NCBI GenBank assembly: GCA_934254835.1 | Contig: CAKQMI010000017.1 | Coordinates: 1-34,603 of the forward strand | Source: an uncultured Clostridia bacterium | GTDB taxonomy: Bacteria > Bacillota > Clostridia > Christensenellales > CAG-917 | Direction: 5' to 3' | DNA: 34,603 nucleotides | Program-made: the position numbers and the translations under genes | Part shown: positions 14,801 to 22,845 of the stretch, piece after piece | Numbering within the stretch: the stretch's first letter is position 1 | Layout: every line of letters starts with the position of its first letter | Notes under the pieces: generated by a model | Seen by the model: the letters and a program-made list of their open reading frames with translations, nothing else | Databases searched by the model: none | What the model was told of the DNA's origin: nothing

Positions 14801-15668
14801 CTAATTTTTCCTCCGAGTTGACAACGGGCGCATCGACGCCCTCTTTGACGGTAATTTCGATATCCTTGAAATTTTCTTCCTGATGCGCCGAAATTTGCTG
14901 TTTTTTCATAAGTTCCAGCGTGGCAAGGAAGGTGTTTATCGCATCGATTTTGTTGAAATCTTTTTCGATAAGGTTAAAATACGACGTTTTCTTTTGCTCG
15001 ATAAGCACCTCGCAGATATGGTGCATACGATTGTCGATTGAAAATCTTTCTTTCTGAATGGTTTTCGGCTCAAGCCTCAATTCCTGCTGGACGGCGCGGT
15101 ACGTCATCTTGGCGTAGGCGTCGATGAGTTTGTCGAGGTCAAAGTCCTTTATTGCAAGACGATAGTCGTCCTCCGAAAACACGGGTTCTCTGAAAAAGCG
15201 GTTTATGGTTTCTTGCGCCTGCAATTTTTCCGCCTGCATTTTGAACATTTTCAGTTCCTCAAGACGGCGATACAAGTCGCGCTCCGGCAAGTCGTCGGGG
15301 GTGTCCGTGACGTTTTCGGTGGGGATAAGCAACTTCGACTTAATCTCGATAAGTTCGGCAGCCATCGTGATAAACTCGCCGGCGTACTCGATTTCCTCCT
15401 CCGTCCAGTCTTCGATAGGACCGATTATGTCAAGGTATTGTTGGGTGATGTCGCTGACGAATATGTCTTCGATTTCGATTTTGTTGCGCCTGACGAGATA
15501 CAACAAAAGATCCAAAGGACCGTCGTAGATGCTCAAATCATAGCGGTACTTTTTCTTGTCGTAGATATCCTCGTCGTCGCCCATAAGGACGTTTTCGACG
15601 GCAACTGTTTTTCCGTCGATTTTCTTAAAATATTCTTCGTCCTTTTTCGAAAACTTTTTAATATCCAT
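14787..15668 (-). CDS. scpA: Segregation and condensation protein A (kleisin)
   Basis: ScpA bridges the SMC heads in the condensin complex. The 293-residue protein shows the N-terminal kleisin motif YDGPLDLLLYLVRRNKIEIEDI (from residue 48) and ends in a C-terminal winged helix (about 230-275, FLATLELMKKQQISAHQ). It is some 40 residues longer at the N-terminus than Bacillus ScpA (MDIKKFSKKDEEYFKK...), with no known domain there. The start is the ATG at 15668, which shares one base with the stop codon of the upstream protease; GGGAG lies 10 bases before it. A longer frame to 15785 runs into the protease gene and is not supported. It overlaps scpB downstream. Confidence 0.95.
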   Translation of the reverse strand: MDIKKFSKKDEEYFKKIDGKTVAVENVLMGDDEDIYDKKKYRYDLSIYDGPLDLLLYLVRRNKIEIEDIFVSDITQQYLDIIGPIEDWTEEEIEYAGEFITMAAELIEIKSKLLIPTENVTDTPDDLPERDLYRRLEELKMFKMQAEKLQAQETINRFFREPVFSEDDYRLAIKDFDLDKLIDAYAKMTYRAVQQELRLEPKTIQKERFSIDNRMHHICEVLIEQKKTSYFNLIEKDFNKIDAINTFLATLELMKKQQISAHQEENFKDIEITVKEGVDAPVVNSEEKLDGEY

Positions 15669-16360
15669 CAAAACGCTCCCAAAATCTTGAAGATTAGGCT
15701 GAAAATCTCGTTCAAAAACAGGCTGAACATATTGTATTTTGCGGGAATGAACGATATCGCGATAAGCACGACGATAAGGGGCCAACTGCCGTATTTATAC
15801 ATAAATTTGACGTATTTGTTGGTGGGACCGGCAAGTGACTCCACCACGCGGAAACCGTCCAAAGGATAAACGGGAAGCAAGTTGAACAACATCAACGAAC
15901 AGTTCAAAATAATGCCGTAGATGAAAAAGTACGCAAACAACGAATACATTACCTCGCCAAACGCCGATGCGTAAATAGCGTCGTTCGGGATAAGGTTTAT
16001 CAGACACAAAAGCCCCAACAGCACGCACGCCGTCAAAAGATTGGCAAAGACGCCCGCAAGCGACGTCAATATCATTCCGCGTTTTTTATGCTCGAAATTG
16101 TCCGAATTTATGGGCACAGGTTTTGCCCAGCCAAATCCGATAAGGAAAAATAAAATAAGACCGAATGCGTCAAAGTGCGCCGTCGGGTTAAGCGTAAGTC
16201 GCCCTGCAAGTTTCGGCGTAAGGTCACCGCATTTTACCGCAACGCGTGCGTGCGAATACTCGTGTATGACAATCGCAAAAATCGCGGCGCAAGCATAAGC
16301 GATGATAAGTATGAATTTGTCGCGCGCCGAGTTCGACGACGTGAGAATACTGAAAATCAT
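15668..16360 (-). CDS. Site-2 protease family (M50) membrane metalloprotease
   Basis: Intramembrane zinc metalloprotease of the small M50 (SpoIVFB/YwhC-like) type, 230 residues. The zinc site HEYSH (33-37) lies in the first long hydrophobic helix, and the second site NLLPVYPLDG (160-169) supplies the third ligand Asp168. The block GWAKPVPIN (77-85) is also typical. About five transmembrane helices are seen, and no PDZ or CBS domain. In many Clostridia such a gene precedes scpA-scpB, as here. AGGTAG serves as ribosome binding site nine bases before the ATG but is folded into a leader hairpin (16362-16410). Its substrate is unknown. Confidence 0.93.
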   Translation of the reverse strand: MIFSILTSSNSARDKFILIIAYACAAIFAIVIHEYSHARVAVKCGDLTPKLAGRLTLNPTAHFDAFGLILFFLIGFGWAKPVPINSDNFEHKKRGMILTSLAGVFANLLTACVLLGLLCLINLIPNDAIYASAFGEVMYSLFAYFFIYGIILNCSLMLFNLLPVYPLDGFRVVESLAGPTNKYVKFMYKYGSWPLIVVLIAISFIPAKYNMFSLFLNEIFSLIFKILGAF

Positions 16361-16361
16361 A

Positions 16362-16410
16362 ATGTACTACCTATTGTGTATTATTTTTTTGTTCACACAA
16401 TATAGTACAT
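16362..16410 (-). promoter_or_regulatory. Leader hairpin masking the ribosome binding site of the site-2 protease
   Basis: On the minus strand the 5' arm ATGTACTATATTGTGT (16410-16395) is complementary over all 16 bases to the 3' arm (16379-16362), which differs only by two inserted G residues at 16371-16370. Those two G residues belong to the AGG of the ribosome binding site. The loop is 15 bases. The arm ends one base before the ATG. Confidence 0.65.
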
Positions 16411-16440
16411 ATTATAACTTAAAAATAAGTATAAAGTCAA
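16411..16440 (-). promoter_or_regulatory. Sigma-A-like promoter of the site-2 protease-scpAB group
   Basis: On the minus strand TTGACT (16440-16435), an 18-base spacer and TATAAT (16416-16411). The -35 box lies directly after the U-run of the dacF terminator. Transcription would start near 16403-16405, inside the 5' arm of the inverted repeat. Confidence 0.75.
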
Positions 16441-16441
16441 T

Positions 16442-16472
16442 AAAAAACCTTCTTCCGAAAATCAGAAGAAGG
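16442..16472 (-). terminator. Terminator of dacF
   Basis: On the minus strand an 8-bp perfect stem CCTTCTTC / GAAGAAGG (16472-16465 and 16455-16448) with a 9-base loop is followed by six T residues (16447-16442). It lies 17 bases after the dacF stop codon and closes this group. Confidence 0.9.
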
Positions 16473-16489
16473 CATAGGACGCGGTTTTT

Positions 16490-17659
16490 TTACCATTTTG
16501 AGAGGATACGTCTTATCGCGTCGAAGAAGTTTTCTTTTTTGACGTCGTCCGACGCTTTCAAATCAATCGTCTTGATTACAACGCCGTTTTTCACGATTTT
16601 GGCGTTTCCGACGACTTCTCCGCGTTTTATCGGGGCTTTTACGCTGTCGTGCAAGTCATAGATTATTTCCACGTTGTCGCCGTCACCGCGCTTTTTGAAA
16701 ACAGACACGTTTTCGTCGGCATAGACTGAAATTTCCTTTTGTTTGCCCTTAATTACCGCCACGGTTTTGTCGATATTTTCGCCCTTTTTCACAACGACTT
16801 CGTTTTCGTACGCCTTGAATGAATAATTGAACATATCGCTGACGTCCTTAAATCGCTGTTTTCCGTTCTGCTCGCCGATGACCGTCGCGATTATCCTTGT
16901 GTCGCCTCGCTTTGCGCTTGCCGACAGACAAAACAACGCCTCGGACGTATATCCCGTTTTGCCACCGTCGCACCCGTCGTAAAATTTGACAAGTTTATTG
17001 GTGTTGGTCATCGTGGTTTTGCGCCCGTCGGGGTGGACGTAGTCTTCGAGCCAGATTTTGGAAAACTTAAAGTACTGTTCGTGCGACAAAAGGTCTTTCA
17101 GCATTTTTGAAACGTCCTTTGCCGACGAATAGGCATTCAACGCAGGAAGTCCCGTCGCATTGACGAAATTTGTGTTTATAAGTCCCATTTTCGTCGCTTT
17201 ATCGTTCATTTTCTTTACAAAAGCCTCTTCGCTACCCGCCGAAGCCTCGCTCAACGCAACCGCCGCGTCGTTTGCGGACGCCACGATTACCGCCTTCAAA
17301 AGGTTTTCGATCGTGTGGACGCTCCCTCTGTCCAAAAAAACCTGACTTCCGCCCATTCCCGCGGACTTTTCGGACACGGTGACTTCGTCCGTCATATAAA
17401 GTTTTCCCGCGTTTATTTCGTCCAAAATAATCGACGCGGTCATAATTTTGGTCATGCTCGCGATGGGCAGTTTTTCGTTTTCGTTTTTTGAAAAAATCAC
17501 CGTGTCGGTATCGAAGTCGGTGACGTACGCCGATTTTGCCGACGTGTTTATTTCGCTTGTCGTTTCGGTCTTCCCATAGGACACTCTGCCAAAAGCCGTC
17601 GGCGACAGCACCGCAAAAAACGCAAACGCCGTTATAATTTTTTGGATTTTTCTTTTCAT
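16490..17659 (-). CDS. dacF: D-alanyl-D-alanine carboxypeptidase, DacF type
   Basis: Secreted or membrane-attached S11 D,D-carboxypeptidase, 389 residues, acting on peptidoglycan side chains. A signal peptide (1-24, basic start then hydrophobic core) is followed by the catalytic domain with SMTK (68-71, nucleophile Ser68), SAN (128-130) and KTG (234-236), then the C-terminal beta-rich PBP5 domain (about 275-360) and an amphipathic tail DDVKKENFFDAIRRILSKW that may attach to the membrane. AGGTGAA precedes its ATG. It follows the membrane protein at 17706-18275; in Bacillus a spoIIM gene lies some genes upstream of dacF. It is the full-length relative of the short enzyme at 12459-13301. Confidence 0.94.
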   Translation of the reverse strand: MKRKIQKIITAFAFFAVLSPTAFGRVSYGKTETTSEINTSAKSAYVTDFDTDTVIFSKNENEKLPIASMTKIMTASIILDEINAGKLYMTDEVTVSEKSAGMGGSQVFLDRGSVHTIENLLKAVIVASANDAAVALSEASAGSEEAFVKKMNDKATKMGLINTNFVNATGLPALNAYSSAKDVSKMLKDLLSHEQYFKFSKIWLEDYVHPDGRKTTMTNTNKLVKFYDGCDGGKTGYTSEALFCLSASAKRGDTRIIATVIGEQNGKQRFKDVSDMFNYSFKAYENEVVVKKGENIDKTVAVIKGKQKEISVYADENVSVFKKRGDGDNVEIIYDLHDSVKAPIKRGEVVGNAKIVKNGVVIKTIDLKASDDVKKENFFDAIRRILSKW

Positions 17660-17705
17660 ATTTCACCTCGCGAATAGTCTTTGTAAAAGACGAATTTTTA
17701 TTCCG

Positions 17706-18275
17706 TCAAAAGGCGCAAAGGCGAAATATTTTTGCAAAAATCAAAAACCAAAGCGTGAAAAACACGATATTTATCGCAAAAACAACCAAAACATACTTGA
17801 TTATTGTCACAAAACTGTTTTTGCACATCGTCGAAATTTTGGAATTGCACGAAAAGGAAATATGCGGTGACAATAAATTTATCAGTGCGTTCAATAATAT
17901 TATCGTCACCAAAAACGCGGGGATATAAATTAGCAAAAATTGTATTATCCCAAAAAAGTTTTGGAGCGAATATACCGCTTTTGCAATCCGCCCCGCAAAG
18001 TATCCGAGATAACAAAACCCCGCAAAAAAGAAAATGACGGCGTACTTGAAAACCGTCGAAAGCAAGGACAAAACGTAGCACGGCACAATTATCAAAATCA
18101 TTTTTCCGATGATTTTCCCGACGTTTATTTCCTTTTGCATTTCGGGCGCAACAAAGAAAATCACCGCAAATATCAACCCCGACAAAAACAGCAGACACGA
18201 AAAAAATATCTGCGATTTCGAGGTCGCAAAAAAATCTTTTATTAAAAAGGCGATGCCGTGCTTTTTGTAATTCAC
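17706..18275 (-). CDS. Multi-helix membrane protein, possibly SpoIIM-like
   Basis: I do not recognise this 189-residue protein with certainty. It has a basic N-terminus, then hydrophobic helices at about 23-43, 57-90 (two), 108-135 and 157-180. The stretch from AGFCYLGYFAGRI to LIYIPAFLVTIILLNALINLL resembles in spacing the central part of SpoIIM (G...G...G, then PAF followed by a helix), a membrane protein of the forespore-engulfment machinery. Position supports this: spoIVB and a spo0A-like gene lie upstream and dacF downstream. The start codon is GTG at 18275, eight bases after the spo0A-like stop, with AAGG overlapping it, a poor ribosome binding site. It could equally be an unrelated membrane protein. 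Confidence 0.55.
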   Translation of the reverse strand: MNYKKHGIAFLIKDFFATSKSQIFFSCLLFLSGLIFAVIFFVAPEMQKEINVGKIIGKMILIIVPCYVLSLLSTVFKYAVIFFFAGFCYLGYFAGRIAKAVYSLQNFFGIIQFLLIYIPAFLVTIILLNALINLLSPHISFSCNSKISTMCKNSFVTIIKYVLVVFAINIVFFTLWFLIFAKIFRLCAF

Positions 18276-18283
18276 CTTAAAAT

Positions 18284-18625
18284 TTATGCGTTGCTTCTTC
18301 GGTTTATGCTATTGACGGCGGTCATCAAAAACTGCTTGTTGCCGGGCTTGCCCTTTTTCATATCAATTGTTTCGCCAAACTCTTTGTAAAGGACGTCGAC
18401 GTCGCCTTTAAGCCACGCCGACGAAATTGCATTTTGCACGTCTTTTTCGACGGTTTCGACGGATTTTTTGTATTTTTTTGCGATTTCAGGGTATCCGACG
18501 TATTTCAAAGGCAGGATTTCTTGCCCCATCGTCGCCATAAAAATCAGATCGAAAATATAGCGGTAGCCACACTTATTCGGGATAAATCCCAATGACAAAA
18601 GATAATCGGAAATGGTTTTTTGCAT
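18284..18625 (-). CDS. Stand-alone Spo0A C-terminal DNA-binding domain
   Basis: A 113-residue protein matching only the effector domain of Spo0A, the master regulator of sporulation. GYRYIFDLI (20-28), YPEIAKKYKKSVETVE (45-60), AISSAW (66-71) and KGKPGNKQFL (91-100) align with Bacillus GYLYLREAI, YPDIAKKFNTTASRVE, AIEVAW and KAKPTNSEFI. The receiver domain is absent: only 57 bases separate this gene from spoIVB, and an in-frame TGA stands six codons before the ATG. In the recognition helix, Bacillus VERAIRHAI reads VEKDVQNAI, so base contacts may differ. The ribosome binding site (AAAGG) is one base from the ATG, too close. It sits just after spoIVB, exactly where spo0A is expected. Confidence 0.9.
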   Translation of the reverse strand: MQKTISDYLLSLGFIPNKCGYRYIFDLIFMATMGQEILPLKYVGYPEIAKKYKKSVETVEKDVQNAISSAWLKGDVDVLYKEFGETIDMKKGKPGNKQFLMTAVNSINRRSNA

Positions 18626-18682
18626 ACCTTTACGATACCGTCAACCGCCCAAAAAAACGTTGGATAATTTGTAGGATAAACT

Positions 18683-19693
18683 CTAATTTTGCAACATCCA
18701 CCCGATAAACACGCCGAATCCCCTTGACGGCTCGCCGACGTAAACGTGCGTGACCGCGCCCACGAGTTTGCCGTTTTGGATAATGGGACTTCCGCTCATA
18801 CCCTGCACGATACCGCCCGTTTTTTCAAGGAGGCGTTTGTCGGTTATCGAAATTACCAGCGATTTTACGTCGGCTTTTTCCTGATGCGCGACTTTCACGA
18901 TGTCGATTTCGTAATATTCGGGTTTTCCGCCCGCAACCGTTGTATAAACGTAGGCTTTCCCCGGCTTAATTTCGTCAATATTTGCAGTTTTTATCTTTTG
19001 ATAATCGTGCTCGGCGTCGACATATTCCCCAAATATCCCGAATTCGTTGTTCTTTTTTATGCGCCCCAACGGATTGCTTTTTGAAAACGTGCCGATAAGT
19101 TCGCCCGCGCTGTCGGGTTCGGATTTTTTCACGCCGTCGATATACGCGTCGAAAATATTCCCGTTTTTAAGTTGGGATATTATCCCCGTTTCCGAGTCCG
19201 CGATATGATGACCGAGCGCGCCGAACCGACCGTCTTTCGTGACGTAAGTCAGCGTACCGATACCCGTCACCCTGTCGCGGACGTTAATTCCGAACTTCCT
19301 TGCGCCGTTTTTGTCGGTGACGAATTTTGCACGCACTTCAAAAGGCTTTCCGTCCCTCAAAAACGACAAAACGACTTCGGCGTTCGGCAAAGACTTGACG
19401 ATTTTTGAAATATCTTCGGGTTTTACGACGCTTCGTCCCGCAATTTTCGTCAGGACGTCACCGCTTCTCACCCCGCTGTCTTTCATTGGAAATTCCTCGC
19501 CGTTATCAGTAAAAACCTTTGAAATTCCCGTGACAATCACGCCGTCCGCGCCGATCTCGATGCCGAGCGGACGCCCTCCGAGATAGACTTCGGTTGCGGT
19601 GTCGGCGGGCTTTGTAATCTTTGCGCCAAGCGAACTTACGCACAAAACCACAGAAAACAGGATAATAAAAAATCGGGCACAAATTTTCTTCAT
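18683..19693 (-). CDS. spoIVB: SpoIVB serine peptidase (S55)
   Basis: SpoIVB is secreted from the forespore and activates the SpoIVFB protease, giving active sigma-K in the mother cell. The 336-residue protein has a signal sequence (1-23), a PDZ domain (about 40-125, with GVRSGDVLTKIAG) and the S55 domain with GALGHHIAD (158-166, catalytic His) and GIVQGMSGSP (294-303, nucleophile Ser300). It is shorter than Bacillus SpoIVB (about 425), mainly in the N-terminal linker, but the catalytic parts are intact. It follows recN after 29 bases, the conserved recN-spoIVB-spo0A order. Intact catalytic residues argue that sporulation, or at least SpoIVB activity, is still under selection. Confidence 0.93.
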   Translation of the reverse strand: MKKICARFFIILFSVVLCVSSLGAKITKPADTATEVYLGGRPLGIEIGADGVIVTGISKVFTDNGEEFPMKDSGVRSGDVLTKIAGRSVVKPEDISKIVKSLPNAEVVLSFLRDGKPFEVRAKFVTDKNGARKFGINVRDRVTGIGTLTYVTKDGRFGALGHHIADSETGIISQLKNGNIFDAYIDGVKKSEPDSAGELIGTFSKSNPLGRIKKNNEFGIFGEYVDAEHDYQKIKTANIDEIKPGKAYVYTTVAGGKPEYYEIDIVKVAHQEKADVKSLVISITDKRLLEKTGGIVQGMSGSPIIQNGKLVGAVTHVYVGEPSRGFGVFIGWMLQN

Positions 19694-19723
19694 ACCCGAT
19701 TATTGTCTATAAAACTTTCAAAA

Positions 19724-21424
19724 TTATTCTTTTTGCTTCGACTTCTTGTATTCGTCGGCGTGTTTTTTCATCTCGAGCGCGTGCGGGAGAGCGTGTTCGC
19801 TGTAAGTATTTCCGCCGATAAGTCGCGAAATCTCTTGCAATTCGCCGTCCGTGTCGAGTTTCGTGACGCTTGTGATCGTCTTGTCGGCTGTTTCGTGCTT
19901 TTCGATTTTGTAATGATTGTCCGCCATCGACGCAAGTTGCGGAAGATGCGTCACCGCAATGACCTGCCTGTCAACGCTGATATTGAAAAGTTTCTCGGCG
20001 ACGACCTGCGCGATATATCCGCTGATTCCCGTGTCGATTTCGTCAAAAACCATTGTGTCGATGCCGTCAAGACGCGCCGTAATGTTTTTGAGCGCAAGCA
20101 TAAATCGCGACATTTCACCGCCCGAAATTATCTTTTGCAAGGGTTTCAACGGCTCGCCTTTGTTTGCGGAAATCAAAAATTCGACTTTGTCAAATCCGTT
20201 GGCGGTGACGTCGTCAACAAACTTTTCCTCGTCGTCAAACGACACCGAAAACCTTGCGGACGGCATACCCAATTCCTTCAACTGATCGTTTATTTCCTTT
20301 TCAAAACTTTTTGCGTACTTTTTGCGAAGGTCGCTCAATTTTTCGGCGCACTCCAAAAGTTCGGCTTGCGTTTTTTTGATTTCCTTTTCAAGTTTAATTG
20401 CGCGCGCGTCCGCGTTTATCAAAAAATCGTATTCTTCCTCAGCGTTTTTCAAAAACTCGTTGGCGGATTCGACGCTACCGCCGTATTTCCTTGTGATTTG
20501 CCTGACTTTTTCCAGACGTTTTTCGACCTTTTCCAAAGAATAATCGTCAAAGGACAAGTCGTCGACAAAGCCTTCGAGTTCGTCCCCGACGTCTTTTACG
20601 TCGATTTTTGCGCTTTCCAAACGTTCCGCAACCTTCAAAAAGTTTTCGTCAAACGCACCCGCGACGTTCAAAAGATTGATGGCTTTGTTGAGCGTGCCGA
20701 CAACCGAAAAGTCCGAGCCCCCGTTCACAAGCGCGCTTGCGTCTTTCGTGGCGTTCAGAATTTTTTCGGCGTTCCGATATTTTTTTCTGTCCGCCAAAAG
20801 TTTCTCTTCCTCGCCCTCGACAAGTTCGGCTTCCTTCAATTCCTCGATTTGATAATTTAGGACGTCCAACTTCCTTTCGCGGGTTTCGGCATCGCCGATA
20901 CTTTGGAACTCTTCGGACAATTCTTTATATAAAAAATAGGATTTTTGCAGATTTTTTTTGGCTTTTTCGATATTTTCGCCACCAAAAGCGTCCAAAAGAT
21001 GAACGTGCGTGGACACCTTCAAAAGCGACTGATGCTCGTGCTGACCGTGGATATCCACCAGTTTTTCGCCGACGTTTTTCAGCATATTCAGGGTGACTTG
21101 CGTGCCGTTTATCCTGCATTCGTTTTTGTCCTTTGTCATCGCACGTCGCAAAATCAGCACGTCGTCCGACTCGATTCCAAACTCGGTCAATGCGCTTTCG
21201 ACGTCTTTCGACACGTCCGAAAACACGGCGGTGACCTCGGCTTTTTGCGCCCCGTTTCTGATGAGCGTCTTGTCGGTGCGCTCGCCCAAAACAAAGTTGA
21301 GCGAATCGATAATTATCGACTTGCCCGCGCCCGTTTCACCGCTTAAAATATTCAGCCCTCTTTCAAGATTTAGCGTCAAATCCTCGATAAGAGCGACGTT
21401 TTGAATATGCAAAGAATCAATCAT
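19724..21424 (-). CDS. recN: DNA repair protein RecN
   Basis: SMC-like ATPase acting early in double-strand break repair. The 566-residue protein has the Walker A motif GETGAGKS (29-36), two long coiled-coil arms (about 150-225 and 260-385) around a small central region, then the ABC signature ISGGEMSRF (about 457-465), Walker B VFDEIDTGISG and the late HLPQLASMADNHY block. Length is normal. Its ATG lies two bases after the argR stop, and no strong ribosome binding site is visible, so coupling to argR is likely. The nadK-argR-recN-spoIVB order is the common one in Bacillota. Confidence 0.97.
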   Translation of the reverse strand: MIDSLHIQNVALIEDLTLNLERGLNILSGETGAGKSIIIDSLNFVLGERTDKTLIRNGAQKAEVTAVFSDVSKDVESALTEFGIESDDVLILRRAMTKDKNECRINGTQVTLNMLKNVGEKLVDIHGQHEHQSLLKVSTHVHLLDAFGGENIEKAKKNLQKSYFLYKELSEEFQSIGDAETRERKLDVLNYQIEELKEAELVEGEEEKLLADRKKYRNAEKILNATKDASALVNGGSDFSVVGTLNKAINLLNVAGAFDENFLKVAERLESAKIDVKDVGDELEGFVDDLSFDDYSLEKVEKRLEKVRQITRKYGGSVESANEFLKNAEEEYDFLINADARAIKLEKEIKKTQAELLECAEKLSDLRKKYAKSFEKEINDQLKELGMPSARFSVSFDDEEKFVDDVTANGFDKVEFLISANKGEPLKPLQKIISGGEMSRFMLALKNITARLDGIDTMVFDEIDTGISGYIAQVVAEKLFNISVDRQVIAVTHLPQLASMADNHYKIEKHETADKTITSVTKLDTDGELQEISRLIGGNTYSEHALPHALEMKKHADEYKKSKQKE

Positions 21425-21426
21425 TT

Positions 21427-21879
21427 TCAGTCAAGCAAAGATTTCAACTTTTCGACGATGGGGACCATTTTCGTTTGGTCTTTTATGACAACCAAAATCG
21501 TATCGTCGCCCGCAACGCAACCCATAACCTCGGGGAAATTCAGCTTGTCCACAAGCATCGCCGCCGAATTCGCACCGCCAACAACCGTTTTAATCACGAT
21601 AAGGTGACCGGCGTAGTCGATTGAAAGCACGCATTCCCTGAAAAGATTCAGCATTTTGCCCGAACTTTTTTGCTCGGTCGAAGCGGGTTGGGCGTACTTA
21701 TAGGTCTTGTTGGGCGTCATAACTTTGATGAGCCCAAGGTCTTTTATGTCGCGCGACACGGTTGCCTGCGTGACGAGATAGCCCTCGTTTCTCAGAGCCT
21801 CGGCAAGCGCCTCTTGCGTTTCGATTTCGTTTTTATTGATAATTTCGATAAGTTTTAATTGTCTTCCTGTTCTTGCCAT
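21427..21879 (-). CDS. argR: Arginine repressor ArgR/AhrC
   Basis: Arginine-responsive transcription regulator; hexameric in the family. The N-terminal winged helix (1-70) includes TQATVSRDIKDLGLIKV (38-54), the conserved recognition segment. The C-terminal oligomerisation and arginine-binding domain (80-150) contains GGANSAAMLVDKL and GCVAGDDTILVVIKD, with the paired aspartates that bind arginine. At 150 residues it is of normal length. AGAGGAA precedes the ATG, ten bases after the nadK stop. No arginine biosynthesis gene is in the window; the link to recN is conserved across Bacillota and does not itself show a shared function. Confidence 0.97.
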   Translation of the reverse strand: MARTGRQLKLIEIINKNEIETQEALAEALRNEGYLVTQATVSRDIKDLGLIKVMTPNKTYKYAQPASTEQKSSGKMLNLFRECVLSIDYAGHLIVIKTVVGGANSAAMLVDKLNFPEVMGCVAGDDTILVVIKDQTKMVPIVEKLKSLLD

Positions 21880-21889
21880 AATATTCCTC

Positions 21890-22774
21890 TTAAATTTCTT
21901 GATCGACGTTAAAGTCTTCGGCTTCGGGCATCGTCCAGCGATTGAGCTTGGTGACGAGGCGTTTATAGAAGTCGTGGTGACGGGTTTTTATGAAGTTGAC
22001 GGTGAGATTTGCCTTTTTAACAACGACGTACGAACCGTCCGAGACTTCAGCCTTGACGTCGCCGTCCACCATCAAAAGCGCCTCAAGACTGCCCTTGACA
22101 AGCCTTATTACAAAGGTGTGTTTATCGGACACCACCATAGGTTTGTTGACGAGCGAGTGCGAGCAAATCGAGCATATCGACACCGCGTTGACGTCGGGCG
22201 ACAAAATCGATCCGCCGGCCGAGAGCGAATAGGCGGTCGAGCCCGTGGGCGTCGCCAGGCAAACACCGTCCGCTTTCAGCGCTCCCAGAATCGTGTCGTT
22301 TTCGATGAATACCTCAACGACGATGGGACGCGTGATTTCTTTTTTATAAACGATGACTTCGTTCAGCGAATAATATTTTTTGCGGGCGTAAGACACTTCG
22401 AGAGCGGTGCGTTTTTCGATTTCATAATCGCCTGCGATGACCATATCGATTTCTTCGTCAAAATCTTTCGGCTCGGTATCGGCAAGGAACCCGCATTGTC
22501 CGCGATTGATTGCAAAAATCGGCGTATCGAGCCCGTGCGACGTGATACATTCCACCGCGCGCAAAACCGTGCCGTCGCCACCGACGACAATCACTGCGTC
22601 CGCGTCTTTCACGACGTCCGAAAAACGGTTGTAGGTCATTCCCAAAAATCCGCTTTCACGATAGGACGCCAGCGAAAAAGTCACTCCGCTTCGTTTTTTA
22701 AGGTTTGTTTCGATTTGCTTTACGACCGCAACGTCCGCCTCGCGGTCAAAACTGGAATAAATGATAAAATGCAT
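21890..22774 (-). CDS. nadK: NAD kinase
   Basis: Phosphorylates NAD+ to NADP+. The 294-residue protein shows GGDGT (65-69, with the catalytic aspartate) and PTGSTAYSLSAGG, both hallmarks of the family, and the NRGQCGFLAD segment between them. I start at the ATG at 22774: AGGGG lies seven bases upstream and a consensus -10 box is at 22810. A longer frame to 22846 would translate through the promoter and is rejected. It begins the nadK-argR-recN-spoIVB transcript, with tlyA upstream separated by 75 bases. Confidence 0.95.
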   Translation of the reverse strand: MHFIIYSSFDREADVAVVKQIETNLKKRSGVTFSLASYRESGFLGMTYNRFSDVVKDADAVIVVGGDGTVLRAVECITSHGLDTPIFAINRGQCGFLADTEPKDFDEEIDMVIAGDYEIEKRTALEVSYARKKYYSLNEVIVYKKEITRPIVVEVFIENDTILGALKADGVCLATPTGSTAYSLSAGGSILSPDVNAVSICSICSHSLVNKPMVVSDKHTFVIRLVKGSLEALLMVDGDVKAEVSDGSYVVVKKANLTVNFIKTRHHDFYKRLVTKLNRWTMPEAEDFNVDQEI

Positions 22775-22804
22775 AAAACCCCTAAACCTTTTTAAGTAAT
22801 ATCC

Positions 22805-22833
22805 ATTATACGGAATAATAATAAAAAAGTCTA
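22805..22833 (-). promoter_or_regulatory. Sigma-A-like promoter of nadK-argR-recN
   Basis: On the minus strand TAGACT (22833-22828), a 17-base spacer and TATAAT (22810-22805). The -35 box matches the consensus at four of six positions, the -10 box fully. It lies 30 bases before the nadK ATG. Confidence 0.65.
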
Positions 22834-22845
22834 TTCGATTATGCA

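Noticed and set aside
15669..15785. N-terminal extension of ScpA
   Set aside because: The extra residues are the protease gene read in another frame. The ATG at 15668 has a ribosome binding site and gives a normal start before the kleisin motif.
17677..17691. Hairpin GTCTTT/AAAGAC before dacF as a terminator
   Set aside because: The stem is six base pairs and no U-run follows on the minus strand, the coding direction.
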